A stretch of DNA of 64,000 nucleotides from Larimichthys crocea (Eukaryota; Chordata; Actinopteri; Sciaenidae), in NCBI RefSeq assembly GCF_000972845.2, contig NC_040022.1, forward strand, positions 930,001-994,000, read 5' to 3'. Under the pieces are notes generated by a model. It did not search any database. It saw only the letters and a list, made by a program, of their open reading frames with translations, and had not been told where the DNA came from. Both the position numbers and the translations under genes were made by a program. Below are positions 1 through 13,924 of the stretch, piece after piece. Numbering within the stretch: the first letter of the stretch is position 1; each line of letters starts with the position of its first letter.

Positions 1-469
1 ATTTATTGCTCATGTTCTTTCTGTCTGGCACCAAACTGTTAGGACAATTTCCTCCGACATATAAACGCTCTCCGTTAAATAAGGTGATTGGGATTCAGCG
101 CACAGCTCGGGATTGGATTTCTCCAACAGGGACAGAAGTATAGCGCCGCTGGAAACGTGCAGATCAAACCCGGTGTCTGACAAATTATGTTTCCCTCGAG
201 CTTTTTGCCAACGTAAATCATCCGAACTTGCATCTCATGGTGGTAATAAACGTTAAAAATGTAATGTGGGTGGTGGTTTATTTTGCCCAAACAATACAGA
301 ACAGTTTCATGTGAACATAATTCGTCTCACTGCTGGTATTGTTTGTCTGACTGCAAGCCTTGGGGCTAAATGAATAATTGCTTTATAATTGCTGTGCCAT
401 CAAAGCCATACATGCTAGTGTACATAGTTATATAGTCGATGTAAAGCTCAGCTATCTCAGTTTATCTTA

Positions 470-880
470 GTAAGTCTGGAAGCAAGCGTGACAAAATCCT
501 CCACCGGTGCCTCTAAAGCTCACTAATTCTTGTTTGTTTAATCTGGACAAAAACTGAAGTATTAAAAAATGATAAACTGTGCTTTGACAAGATATACATG
601 CTGGATTATTACCTGGTTTGACTTCCTAGCCTTGCTGTTGCCAAGCAACCAGCAGTGTTAGTTAGTGAATGACCTTTCGAGGTGCGTGTCGGCAGATTGC
701 GTTACCTTTAAACAGAGCTAGCAGTTTCCTCCCGTTTCCAGTCTTTGGGCTAAGCCAAGCTAATTGACCGCCGCCTCTAGCCTCATTTATTTACTGTACA
801 GACATGACAGTGGCATCAATCTTCTCATCTGAGTCCTGGCAAGCAAGTGAATACGTGTATTTTCCCCAAAACGACTGTAT
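470..880. repeat. Percomorph dispersed repeat (TATGCTAAGC family), copy 1
   Basis: The stretch at about 700-870 has the landmarks of a very common percomorph interspersed repeat: TTACCTTTAAACAGAGCTAGC, then CGTTTCCAGTCTTTGGGCTAAGCC, then CAGACATGACAGTGGCATCA and CTTCTCATCTGAGTCCTGGCAAGC. The stretch at about 500-650 has another part of the same family (CCTCTAAAGCTCACTAATT, TTGTTTGTTTAATCTGGACA) in what seems to be the opposite orientation, with a GTTGCCAAGCAAC palindrome at the junction. Related but more degenerate copies lie at about 5540-5680, 24190-24400 and 59325-59620. Family recognition is from memory of fish repeat sequences; the class (SINE-like or MITE-like) is not settled. Confidence 0.6.
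637..649 (+). promoter_or_regulatory. Perfect RFX X-box motif inside a dispersed repeat
   Basis: GTTGCCAAGCAAC fits the X-box consensus GTNRCC-N(0-3)-RGYAAC with a 1-base spacer. It sits inside the dispersed repeat at 470-880 and not in a recognisable promoter. It is a candidate RFX-factor binding site by sequence only. About one such match is expected by chance in a window of this size. Confidence 0.35.
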
Positions 881-2166
881 TCCTCTTATTGAGATTGATC
901 AAAATTCGAGAACAAATTTGGAAAAAAATAAACTCCAGACATTTAAGAATTCGAATGAGCATCTTACTCTTTAATTTGATACCAATATGTAGCATTTGTA
1001 TCTTTATTTTTTTAAAAAGGGGCACTAAAACTTAGGTGAAGAGCTATTTCCTTTATAAGAACAAACGTAACCTTCCGGTCAACTCTCTCTGCAAACAATC
1101 CTCCAGAAAACAGACCCTGTCAGGAAACTCCTGTTGTTTATCCGCTGTGATTATGTGATGAAATTTTCCAGCAACCCACAACAGTCTTTGGCAACTTATG
1201 TGAGAAAAGATTTTCGAGTTTATGTGGAAAAGTTGGCGCCTGACCTGGTCAGTCCTCCTTGTGGACTGATCTCCGTCAGTGAGAGTCGTGTAAGTTCTGC
1301 TGTTTGGTGATTAAGTGATGTGATGTGAGCAAAACACTTGAACTTACAATGTCTTTGCTGCTGTCTACTATGCACGCTGGATTTTACGGATTTCACGAGA
1401 ATGTAAAAACAGAGCTTCTAGATTTACAACCAGGTTGTTGGAAACTGGGTAGGTATCTATATTTTCTGGTTCTTGGACTTTCACAGGCAATGATTTTAAA
1501 ATGATGGACACTCCTGGGTGTTATCATGAAATATAGAACGGGTGCTTTGGAGGGTTAAAGACCTTTCATTTTCCCCTCATCCCTGTGTCTACACATGCAT
1601 GTCCTCTACGCTTACAGCCCTGATGAGATTCTGCTCAACAGCCACATCTATTATAAGAAATAAGCACTTTTCTATATTTTCTTTAGGACAACAAGGACAT
1701 TCACTAGGACACGGTATCCCTCCCTCAGGCCCTCTATCTCACCCTATTCAATCACTGGAGAGAAATGCTGACCAACCAGTATAAATCACGGGGGCAGCAA
1801 TCACGAAACGTTCGTGTGCCTTCCTCAAACTACCTACTGCCAGCTGAGTTCAGTGGAACCACCAACCAGGCTCGAGGCTCTGCTGCTGGGAGCTGAATCT
1901 TGTTCCCCGCTGTGTTGCGTGAGCTCTCATGGATTTATATTCCACTCAATAACTGCATGACACTAACTAGGACCTTTAAAATGAAGCAAAAATAACAACT
2001 GATACTACAGAACGCTTCTAAAAGATGCTTCATGAATGGAAGTGAGAAGGTGAGTCAAGCTCCAAGCTGCTGCTAGATAAAGTGTGGCAGTATTAACAGC
2101 AGCTTGGAAATCAGCAAAGTTTTTCCTTTTAGCCTTCAGTCTGCTCTGATACAGGGCTCTTTGAAT

Positions 2167-2188
2167 CACACACACACACACACACACA
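2167..2188. repeat. (CA)11 microsatellite
   Basis: Eleven uninterrupted CA units in intergenic DNA. Confidence 0.95.
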
Positions 2189-3819
2189 ATGAAATGTTCA
2201 AATGCTCACCCTTTTATCCTCCGTGTGTGTTTACGTGTTATTGTACGGTCCAAATGTGTTTAGCGTGTGAGCTCCCATCCTGTCAAGATGGAGAAAACAG
2301 ATCAGGGGAAACGCGGCGCTGCACAGGGCCACAATGGAAAACAAATCTCTGCCATTCAAATGCTCCACTACTGTGTCACTGTGATGTGATAAGCTCCGCC
2401 GAGCAGCATTCAGAAAAGTGATGCGTGTCCTCCAGACTCCATTGTAACACGCTGAGCCAGGAGATGTAGAAAAGAAAAATTTCAGACTTCAATAATCATC
2501 GTCTGGTCTTTATTAGCTTTTCATTTAATGCCACTATATGTTTTTAAATATTAAAGAGAAGTATTCTTTTATCAGTTTATAACGTATTATTGAACAAAGT
2601 AATAACAATAAAGCAATAAAGTAGTTAAATCTTAATAATAACCCAGTAATGGTTTGCCCCATTTTCTGATGCAAAACCTATTTTATCAGATGGTAATATG
2701 ATATGGACACGAGCACCAAAGAGAGACAAGTTGAATTTGTTTTAAATATTATCAGCATGAACTTTATGTTCTTTTTGTCTCATAGTTTAGTCTCATAAAA
2801 TGTAAAAGTTGTTTCTCCCTAACTGATTAGATTAGGATTAATTGAAGAATGATTTTGGGTGGTGTCACAGCTGGATTCAACCAGGAATAATGCGATTTGT
2901 GTGGTCTTCAACGTTCATGCCTGGAAGTGGAAATGCTGGAAATGAAAAAAAGATGAATTGTTTTCCACCATCTGAGATTTGATGGCCCTCTTTTAATCAC
3001 TTCAACTTGTTGCATCCTCTTCTTCTGCAATGGTTTAACAGCCCCCGACTGGACAACTGGTGCTACCAACTGTTTATTTTGACAAAGCAGTCATATAACG
3101 ATTGTGGACAGAATCATCCAATCATTTTTTTTCCAAGTTTGGTTAAAATTTGTACTAATTTTGGATGGAAACATAGCCAGAGCCTTCCACGTGTAGGGTA
3201 AAGTGTAAAATAAATCTTGATAGCCTCGCCAGCATTCTTGTTTGTTCCTATTTATTCAGATTTATTCAGCTTCTGCTCCATGGTCATAGACACACGCACT
3301 CATTCTTCCCACAACAGCTCTATGCCCCATTAAGAGGACCCCGGGATCAACTGTCAATAATATAATACATATAAAATATCACTCTTAAATAGACCATTAC
3401 CCCCAAATGTATTTCTCATGTTACAGCCGACAGCGTTATGAAAAAGACCAGAGTCTATTGTGTTCTAGTACAGTGATTCTCAACCTTTTAGAGTCGCAAA
3501 CCGCCACGATAATCAGGTTGGTGTTTGTGACTCCCCTCAAGCCTTTTCAGGGATTACTGTAATATAACACGTGAAGGGTACCGACCACCGCTTTGCCTAC
3601 TGGCAGAACAACTGATGTGATTTTGGGTTTAATTCAACTGCATCGTCATTCATTCAGCCCGAGTCTTGAGGCATTGCAGAACAATAAAAGATTTAAAAAA
3701 AAACTCATTACTGGGCTTGTTAAACGCATATAAAACTGAATACATAGCCTAAAGGATGTAGAGTTTTTCATTCAGTTGGATACATTCTTGGTGAAAAGGT
3801 TGTTGAAGTCTGTGTAAAG

Positions 3820-4309
3820 TACGAATAAATATGTGTTCAGAGTTTGTCTGACCAAAGAAGAAAGTGTTATTAACCACCCAGACAAATTTAAATGATTAAA
3901 AATATCAACAAGTTTATGAAATTAGGTGTCAAAATCTGGTAACAATGAGCAGTGTTCTCAGCTCAAGGACTGTGGGGGCGTGTCCACTGAATGCCCTGAA
4001 GCCACGCCCACTCGTAGGAGCAGTCAAGCAGCCATGTTGAAGCGACTGAAACGTGTCAGATGAGTTCAGAAAATTTCATGACTAACTTTAAAACACTGAG
4101 TGAGATGAATTCATCTCTATCTCTCTGCTAGGGGTGCAGGGGTATGCTCAGGGTGGCCTCAGCGTGTCATCGAGCCACCCTAAAGGACCGCCCACAAAAT
4201 CCTGGACTGAAAACTGTTTTAACCTCTGACTCCACATTTCAGTAATGTATCGTTCCAACATATTTAATGTATTTTGAAAGAAATCTTGAAATTGCCTTCA
4301 CACTGACTG
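3820..4309 (+). repeat. Unclassified dispersed repeat, copy A
   Basis: About 490 bp that recurs at 43311-43728 in the same orientation. Shared landmarks are GAAGCCACGCCCACTCGT, GGAGCAGTCAAGC, AAGCGACTGAAACGTGTC, CTCTGCTAGGGGTGCAGGGG and ATTGCCTTCACACTGACT. This copy has about 45 extra bases near 3845-3885. I see no coding capacity and no clear terminal repeats. It is probably a non-autonomous transposable element, but I cannot name it. Confidence 0.75.
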
Positions 4310-5249
4310 AGGGTTTGACATCATTGAGCTCTGCTTCCCGTTTCTCATTCTGCACTGCTACAATGTAATTTTACTTAATTTTCTTTTCACCAAATGGTTG
4401 TGGATAATAATCTCTCCATTCTAAAAAAAAATAACTAAATGACTAATCTAACTGTTAATTTTTACTTGTTGCCAATAAGCTCTTTCTCCTTTATCTGTCA
4501 TAGTCTACTGATGGAAACACAAAAAACTCTACCCACCAAATCTGCTGTTAGTCCCACAGAAACCTAGGTTGCCTATTAAAAAACACGAATGCCTGTGCAG
4601 GTGTGTTACCGACTGTTCAATGAATTTGCAGTGTGACACCACTGGGAGACTCGGCACTAAAGTGAAGCTTAAAAGTTGCGCCCTTGTGAGTTGGGATTTA
4701 AGGGATTTTAAGAGAGTTCTGACAGGCCTCCCCCGCCTGCAGTCTTTTTATTTATGTTTCTAACACAGTGTCAAATAAAATCAATCACTCACTTATTTGC
4801 TCTCTCTCACACGCACACACCCAAGAAACAGAGGTGGGTGATGTCATTAGAGTTTCTAGGCGACCTGTCACTGAACCCTCGGGCCTCTGGTTACAGTGGA
4901 ACCAGAAAGATGTGGTCACTCAGCTGTCAATAATGAATGAAGTGTAACTAATGGTGTGTGTTGGTGTGTAAACAGGTTATATACAGTTAAGTGCACAAAA
5001 AGGAAGGGGGATACACTTCCTGTGAGTGTATGCGTGATTGCAAACGTGTATGTGTGAGTTCTAATGGCTCAGGGGTAATTAGTGCTCAAGGTTTATTGTG
5101 TGTGTGAAACAGCCCTTTGCACAGTGGGACAGTAAATTCATTTAGAAATTGTTTACCTTACGAGGCCACATCACCTCATAGATTACCTAAATGAAAGCGT
5201 GTGTGCGCATGTGTGTGGTGAATGTACAGAAGCAGTCAGAGCTAGTGGT

Positions 5250-5275
5250 ATTTATATATATATATATAATATATA

Positions 5276-5323
<48 letters not shown>

Positions 5324-5335
5324 TTATATATATAA
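5250..5335. repeat. (AT)n tract
   Basis: Nearly pure alternating A and T for about 85 bases with a few phase slips. Self-complementary and likely length-variable. Confidence 0.95.
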
Positions 5336-5539
5336 ATTGTAAATATCTTACAGGTTAATAAGGTCATTGATGTGACTCAATAGTTATGATGGCAGGGATG
5401 GTAATATTTAATATGATTAAGACAAAAGTGTATAAAATAAGACTATATCATATGATATATTAATTCAAAAAATGTATATTTATGGGATTAGCTCTGGCAA
5501 TTTATCTGTATTTTTTTTTCTTACCACACTCATGTAAAT

Positions 5540-5680
5540 ACGCAGCTGCAGCCAGGAGCTAGTTAGCTCAGCTTAGCACAAAGAGTGGAAACGGGTATAG
5601 TGACGCCTTGAGCCTGGCCATGAAGCTCACCAATTAACACTTTATATCTCATCTGTACGAAAGACTGGCACTGATCTACA
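5540..5680 (-). repeat. Percomorph dispersed repeat, degenerate copy
   Basis: Contains GCTCAGCTTAGCACAAAGAG followed by TGGAAACGGG and AAGCTCACCAATTAACAC. This is the inverted order of the TATGCTAAGC family seen at 470-880, in a degenerate form. Confidence 0.5.
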
Positions 5681-8600
5681 TCCCACTGTTTGAAAAAAGA
5701 ACACGCCGCACACTTTCTCGCACACTCTTGCAGGTTTTTTATCATTTACAGACTTTTCAGACCACTAATAAAGTATAAACTAATGTTCTGTTTTCATTTG
5801 CCCGAGTGGAGTGCAGTTTCCAAGGGAACCGTCTTTACACAAGCTCGACTATCTCAATCGACTCTTCGAAAAAGACTTCGTTCCATGAATGAGGATAAAC
5901 TACAGGTAAACATTGAAATGTTACAGTTATATATCCAACCCACTGATTCAGCTTAATCAAAACACTGTTCACAATGAGGCCAAGAGTCAGATTATTCACT
6001 TCATCAAACGCTGAGGAGTCTGCCATTAAACACATCGAATATTTGCTCTCTGGTTCTCAGCCATCTAACAGTGAAGGAGGCACATGACTGCTCTCGGGCT
6101 GTCAAACTTAATTTTCAAATACAGCAGGCGACTGCGCTTCCTGTTGTGAACTGTATGTTCACATGCCGGGGTCACGAAGAGAGGTCAGGCCTGGACGTGG
6201 AATACTGATGAAGTGATCAACCTCCAGCTCGGAGGAGGGGCCACTTTACATTAACAATCCACTGAACCTCATTGGTGCACAACCACATGAAGAAAAAGGA
6301 AAAATCTCTGAATGTGTTGCAATAATATGGACATTTTAGTGATCTACTGATGAAAATGGTTGATTCAGCACAGATCCAATCAATGATCCTATAGGTTAGC
6401 TGTTGATCATTAGTCCTATACAACTTTATGACATTACTCTTCTGTATTTAACTGTAGGGAACCACATTAGGACCAAACACAGGACACCAGGAAATCTGTT
6501 CTTTGTTCTTCCTGCTGTCTGTGACAGTGATTACACAACCATGCCCTCCCTTACGTAAGTGTCATTAGTCAGCAGTAAAATTTCAAACTGTTAAAATGCA
6601 TTTAAAAAAAAAAAAATTCAGACCTGCACTCCTGTTGGCCTAGATTCATAACAGAAATACTTTTGTTTCTAGTGAAATCTGCAATCCTAGAGAGATCTTT
6701 ACACAGCAGGGCTTCGGAGCGCTGATACAGAAATTATTTGTTTGTCCCACATAGTGTAAGATATACTTGTGTGAGCGGGTCAGCGCAATAGGAAGTAAAA
6801 ATGCTGTAAATGCATGGATGTGCAGAGTTTCTAGTGTTTCTACCCTTCACCACTTTAACTCTGATTTGATCTGATTCACTGTACTGTCGAACACTGACGG
6901 CACTGGCAACACAGTTCTCGGACCGAAGGAATCAAATTGTGCAGATTCACACATGTCAGTCCAAGTCAGTTGCCACTTCTCAGCAACCTTGCCAAGGCTT
7001 AGAAATGACCAGCTGGTGCGGAGAACATTATGGCCAAAACTCTGAGGCCCGAGACAGTTTGTATTTGCATGTCAAATTATTTAATTCTGCCCCCCACTGA
7101 GACCATAAAGTGGTAACAATTACATTTAAAAGCCACAACTAGGTCAACCTGGCAGGCGTGTAAGAATACAGAGGGCTATTAATTCAAACAGATGGAATGT
7201 AAAGTGATTTGGGGTACGTCTGCTCTGCCATCTTTTTCCAAACATCAGATACTAACGGGTATATGTCATTCCACATCACATAAAACTGAGCTCTTTGGAG
7301 GATTTACCCACTGAATAAGATTAACATTGAGTCGAATTTATCAGTTCAAGGCAAACTACATGTTTATGTTAATGTATAATGATGAAAAGGGTTCCACTTC
7401 AAACTGAACAATCCATATAAACCATTTGGCACACTTACAATTGATGTATTTTCAGTCATATAGGGTTTTCTTTAATTGTCAGGGGGTGAAAAAGGGAAAA
7501 GGCATCTGTCACTATAGCCCCAATGATCTGCTTTCTGCTCTCATTTTGTTCAGGTTTGGGAGTTCTCAAACTCAATTCTCCCTTCCCTCCCTTCTGAGGG
7601 GCTCTTGAGGTGGGGATTTGTGAATTTGTGGCTCATTCTCACGCCGTCAATCTCTCCCTTCATATATCTTACTGAATAAAAACACCCCTTCAATTTGTAG
7701 CGCTCCTTTCTTGCACAACCATGAATCCCATCTCGTACCTTATCAGACCACTCGGTCAGGTATAGGTAGTGAACCATCAAACACTGACTTTTAGTTTTTT
7801 TTGTTTTTTAATATCTAAAATACTTGTGTCTTTACTGGAGCATCAAGGCCTCGTCTGATTGGACAAAGTATCAGCCAGCGAACCAAACAGCCTGGATTTA
7901 GACCTCAGAGTCAAAAAGATGCAGAGGGAAACAATAGAGGAAGAAGAAGAGAATATTTCTATGTGAAAGTGTGAGGCAGTCATCCCAGTGGCTTAAGGCT
8001 TTGTTTCTCTCTCTCTCTGTATCCTTTATCCTTTACTAGAGCTTTAGAGGGGAGTTCATGCGTTAAGTGGAAATGGTATAAATAAGAAAAAAAAGAAGAA
8101 GAAAGGAATCTATTTCGTCACTTCTGGGATCAGTTTGTCACTTTTCTTTTCTTCTTTCAAGCTCCCTTACACACTGACCACAAAAAAAATCCCCTCAAGA
8201 AAAATAAATCAAGTATGAATGAAACCTTAAGTCTACTATGATATTTTACACTGTAAAAAGATTCGGGACAAAATCCACAGTCCTTGCTCCGGTGAAAACT
8301 CCATTTTAGTCAAGTTTAGTCAACGTTAATATGCAGTCAAATGAAAAAGATGACTTCACGGAGCTCAAAACAAAAAATGCGGAGAAGAGAGTGTGGATAT
8401 ATGCCTCTATTGTTAATTTATGAGTGAAAAACATTTAAAATAACTGACAATTTATTGTTTCCCTGATTCAATTGAAATGCGAGTGATATGGAAAATGTTT
8501 AAATCGTTTCATATTACGCGTAATATCACTGTTTTGCAGTTTGCACGGAGGGGATGTGAGCAAGAAAGCAAACAGAGCACGCACAATTATATTTAAGTGA

Positions 8601-8806
8601 ATTATGATTGGCCTTTGTGTTTTAATCATCATAACTTATGTCAGCGTCCACTGGTGAATACAAAAAGCCTCGGCAATGCATTCTGATGTGTACTTAGTGC
8701 TAGCAAATGGAGCTGAACTGAACGGAGATGAGCGATGGAGCAAAGGAAGACAGGATGCAGCGACTTCTCAGGAGGGTGAGGTAGTGATGGAGATAGCGGG
8801 GAGGAG

Positions 8807-8808
<2 letters not shown>

Positions 8809-8872
<64 letters not shown>
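8809..8872. repeat. (GT)32 microsatellite
   Basis: Thirty-two uninterrupted GT units. Together with the (CA)n run at 9411-9477 it forms a long inverted pair of dinucleotide tracts. Confidence 0.97.
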
Positions 8873-8873
<1 letters not shown>

Positions 8874-9407
8874 TAAGAGAGAGAGACGAGCCTGCTCACT
8901 CCTGCTATCATGCACCAATCTCTTGCAATATGGGTCAGTGTACCGCTCCCCCATATAGACCCACCAGCATGTGAATGTGTATTACATTTCATCCTATTGT
9001 GCTCAGCTTGGGAAAACAGTAACATTAACTGAAGCTGCTTTATGGTGATTGCTGTCACTACCTTAAGATATGGTGGCATTAAAAGTTGAGTAAACAACCA
9101 GCTGCTGTCTGAATCTTATACGTGCATGCGACGATCATTTTGAAAGGGGTGGAATGGTGAGGGAGGGAGAGAGAGAAAAGTGCGGAGTCACGTTGTGTTG
9201 CGGTGAATATAAAATCATCTTTCCTTCTCTATATTTTGTCTCTCTGGTGTTCACCTGTTGAATAGAACAGGTGCAGCGACCTGATGGTAAGACAAATACG
9301 CAAACAAACAGACTTATGCAGACTCAGCCCCGGACCAGACGAAATGTTCTTGCTCTGCAGAAATGTCCACAAACATAACAAGTGTGTAACAAAACCTTGT
9401 TGAACAT

Positions 9408-9410
<3 letters not shown>

Positions 9411-9477
<67 letters not shown>
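9411..9477. repeat. (CA)33 microsatellite
   Basis: Thirty-three uninterrupted CA units plus one C, preceded by GCG. It is the reverse complement of the tract at 8809-8872. Confidence 0.97.
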
Positions 9478-9479
<2 letters not shown>

Positions 9480-10592
9480 ATCATTTGATTGGTGTTGTGG
9501 TAAAAGCGCCTAGCTCCTCGCAGTAATGGATACTAATTCGCCCCCCTCACATCCATCCCTCTGTCTGCTGACCAGCCCTGAATTCTTTAGTCCAACAGCT
9601 GCAAATGCCATACACGCAGACAGCGGCGCATAATGCACAGGCGGTCTGACAGACGTATAGTCACATTATACCCACAACAGGGTTGAGATTTTCTCGTTCC
9701 AGAGGCAGGTTAAAAAATAAAAAAAATTTCAGGTCTTTTTAATGCAAATATCTTGAGATATGAGATCAATTAGAACGACTGCTGAAATCAATAAAGACAG
9801 AAACGTGACGTCCCCTCACATTTGCAAAATGAATACATTACAGGCTTGCACACAATCACACACATTAGAGTACAAGTCAATGATTGCACCAACAAGTAGC
9901 TGGAGGGAAGTAAGAATCAATACGACGACAGGTCGGGGTTAATTAACCCATTACCAGTGGAGTGGCAGATTTTCAATTTCCTGTATGAAATGCTGTCAAA
10001 CACAGCAGAAAAAAGTATCCTAAAAATGTTCTCAGCATGATTTTATATTTAAAATGACATCATGTTATTAGTAACATGACAGAATGTTTTTATCTCAGTA
10101 AACTACATTAAAATCAGTCAGCTTGATTTCTGATTCACTTATTTTGAAAGAGCAAAGAGCCAAACCAAGTCCACCTGGCATATATATATACTTAAATTAT
10201 TTATAGTCATATTTATATATTCATTTATATTTTATTATTCTGCTGTATCTTTGACTCATACTAAGCTTCAAAAATGAGCCACATGTCAAAGTCTACAGTT
10301 CGGATTAGGACTGAACATAATATACGAACAGATTTCAATAGTCTGGATTTTAAAGCAGTTACATCAGCCTCTCTGTATCTGTAACATTTTCTTTGATATC
10401 TCACTGATCGGTTTCATTGATGTCCGAATATCAATTAGTCTCTGTGGTTAATGTGCGTGATCTGAGCTAACACACTGGCTTACATTTAGCTGCCTTGAAC
10501 AAGTCCCAGTTTGATTATGTTTAATTCATGAGTCACCATCACTGTGTCAGGACTAGACAGTGGCTAATGAATATGTATCAAGGCACTTCTAT

Positions 10593-10595
10593 ACA

Positions 10596-10630
<35 letters not shown>
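10593..10630. repeat. (AC)n microsatellite
   Basis: CA-type repeat with one AT interruption. Confidence 0.95.
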
Positions 10631-13599
10631 CTGAAACCAAGCACGACTCAATAACTACAGGTATCAGAAACCTTCCTGACACTAACTGCCCCGTTGAGAG
10701 ACTTTCCAAGACAGCATTTACCCTTTTTTCTTTTTTTTTTTATTCATGTCAGGTGGGTGTTCCTATGAATCACAGAAAATGAGACAGTTTGCATTTCTGG
10801 CAGCAACAACCAAGGCAGTTTCTGACTTTTTTTTTTCTGGTTCCGTAGGCGAGACACTCGTGTAGACTTATTACCTGTCATGGAAACCTGTCAACAACAT
10901 CAACCCGCCCTTCTTGCTCCGCATGCTTTTACCTTCAATAATCTATTAACTTCTACTTTTAACAGAATATGTATCAGTGTACCGTACACCATTCCTTGAT
11001 GCACACTCTTGTATTGGACTTTGACTATAATTACTAAATTTTCCTTCAAATGAGAGTCAGAATGATCATACTAGCTTATTGTTTGTTTGCATATTGGACT
11101 GGAATATCACCATCTGATCTCCTCTGACTTTCGAGAAGCTTAGAGATGGCTACAGTAGCGAGAAACAAACAAACCGGGTGAGAAGCATTAGCAGCCATAA
11201 GCATGGACAGCTGGACAGGCGAATAAAAGTTTGCCGCCTTCAGACATTCAAGCCAAAAATGGCGGACTGTGTTTGACAAATGATCTCTGCAAAAAATGCA
11301 GCACACAAACACTCCAGCCCCAAAACTGTCCGGTAATCTCAGAGCAGGTTGTTTGCAAGGTGGCTTTTGTTATTAGTGGTGAGTGGCTGCAGACAGAGAC
11401 AGAGAGGGGACACGGAAAGACAACCTTTCCTGTCAGCCAGGCCAAATAATGTTTAAGTTTAGATGCACAAGTGACCCTTCCTCCTCCTCTTGTTACATCA
11501 TTCTTGCTTTCTTTCCACTGCCCCCCTTTTCCATACCTGCCACAGAGCAGGGATGCTTTAGAGTCACACTCGCCAGTGAAAGGGTTATAAAGCAGCCATC
11601 TGAACCTCCCTCAGATTTACAGCCAAGAAGAACAAGTGATGTGTGTTCATGCTAATGGTGGTTGTACCCTGGCGATATGAGCCATATAACATGAGATCAT
11701 AAAGCTCCAGCTCCACAGGATTGTGTGGGGCATCATTAGCCTGGTGAAGATGGCATATCTTCACCTCCTGCAAACAGACTCTGGTTAGCCGATACCAGAT
11801 TTAACAGTTCCTTATTTTCTGAAAGCTGAACACTGGTCGAAACTTCCACCTGGACGGATTCTCATTTCCTCTCTTCTTGTGTACTTAACTGAGGAGGGGA
11901 GATAAATTGGATAACACGGAGGCCGACAGCTTCTTCACAGTTTGCTAAATTTATGGCAGCTGGAATCGCGTTTGTTTTAATTCAATCCCCACCATAAAAA
12001 ACACGGAAAGAAGCTCTGGTGTGAACCCAAACACATAAAAATACAAGGGAATAAACTGTTCATGGTGGTTTGGAACACCAAAAAACAACAACAACCACAA
12101 GCTGTGAATGCATATTATCGGCTAATAAAGTTAATATGACAAACCTGGACCTGAAACTAAAACAATATTAGCTGAAAGAAGCTGAAATGCAACACGGGAC
12201 TGAAGGGAACTGGAGTGGGATTTAATTATGTGTGGTTCTGTGTGGACACCTGTTAATTTGTTACTCATTGGCAACAAAACTATTCATTGTTGCAGCTTTA
12301 AAAAGGTAAAGAGACAGTATGTTTTTTACGATACAACATCTTTCTTTTGGGGAAAATCTGCGGGCAACAGAAACAATGTGCAAACACTTGTTCACTGACA
12401 TTTTAGCTTGTGACAAAGATATCGGGCTCTTTAGCTGCTTAAATGCATCAGTATGTTCTCCAGCTCGTCGCGGGTAGCACAAAAACAGTTGTTTTTCAGA
12501 GCTTTGTTGCTGGCTAGAGAGCTGTGAAAATGGGCCAAAAACAGTAAAAGTTGAGGGCCAGATAACCAAAATCATGAGTTGGAAGATTCTAAAAAAAAAA
12601 GGCTATAAAAATTTATGGGCGATAATTCTCCGTGGGTTCATCACGACTAAGTGACCCCTTTCACATAAAAGTAGTTACTTAATCCATTGTTCGTAAAGAT
12701 CTATTGATTAGAGTTGCTTTAATGGCAATTGAGAAAATTGTAAGTCACTCATCAAGTGCAAACACCAAACATGCTGCTCACTGAAAACATATATCATTTC
12801 TTATCATCATTCAGTTAATATGCAGACAGTCAGTCAGACAAAATAAGCACTTTTAAGACATCACAACGGCCATTTGTCATCATGTTATTATACCATCATG
12901 GTGGGAAAGGCTTAACACAAACATAACCACATAAAATCATAACACCCAACTGTAAGCCACCATGTTGGGTACAGCAGGCAACATGTTGAGCCATTAAAAC
13001 GACAGCAGTCATTTTATTATGGATGCTTTTTATCTGGAGTGCCTGCCTTTCTGCAGAGCGACGTAGCTGACAGTATTAGCGTTTCACCAATCCTGCTTTG
13101 TTTTGGCTGCGTCTGGCAGGATTTAACTTTTTATTAATGTTTGGATTACTGGGTCATAACAAGCTCACTGCTGGCTGCACAGTTGAGATGCCACATTGCA
13201 ATCGTGTTTATCCAAATCCAATCCTCTCATATTGTTCAATGCATTGCACGCGTACTGCCACAGCCGACACGGGTCATTGCCGCGTCTCAGACAACACATG
13301 CACCACAGATGAACCTATCTGGAGTTTGCTGTTCCGAACTGAGTCCATGATTATGTTCGGTGTCATGATTAGTGTTCAATATAGAGACGTCGCCTCGAGG
13401 CTTGCGCGCGTCACACACATCAATAACATCCGAGCGGCTTTTTATCCGATGATGGCGGCAAAAGTGCGACATCAGGGGGGTATTACAGCACTCAAGTGGA
13501 TGATAAAAGTCGGTTTTGCCGCATCTGTTAGTACTGTGAATTATCCAGTGTACTACTTTAGCTGAGGGGGTAAATGAAGAAGTTATGCATATTTCTCTA

Positions 13600-13893
13600 T
13601 CTAGGCCACAGGGAAGATTGGGAGCGGGAAGAGGGCGGTTGAGGAAGGGGAGGGAGGGTAATGTGATTGTCAAGACACACAGAATTCCCAATTTGCTGTG
13701 GAAGCTGAGTGTGTGTGTGAGTGAGAGAGAGAGAGAGAGAGAAAGAGGAAGGGGAAAAGAGAGGATGAAAGAAGAGAAAGAAAGCCAAATATGGGGAAAG
13801 TAAGCTGCTGTATGAGACTTTAAAGCCCTCACTGATATCCGAATAAAAACATCAATATTCAGCCACAGCATAAAGCTTGACTCCGGCTCCCCG

Positions 13894-13924
<31 letters not shown>

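Noticed and set aside
1687..1784. Apparent exon after CTTTAG encoding GQQGHSLGHGIPPSGPLSHP then a stop
   Set aside because: The acceptor is fair, but I recognise no protein family and find no upstream exon in phase. Not enough to call.
3473..3510. hAT-like terminal motif CAGTGATTCTCAACCTTTTA
   Set aside because: Resembles hAT ends, but I found no inverted partner or target-site duplication.
8511..8526. 16-bp perfect palindrome ATATTACGCGTAATAT
   Set aside because: About one perfect 16-bp palindrome is expected by chance in 64 kb, and it has no context.
13098..13565. 155-codon open frame on the + strand
   Set aside because: No family resemblance, no partner exons or poly(A) context. A few frames of this length are expected by chance in six-frame reading of 64 kb.
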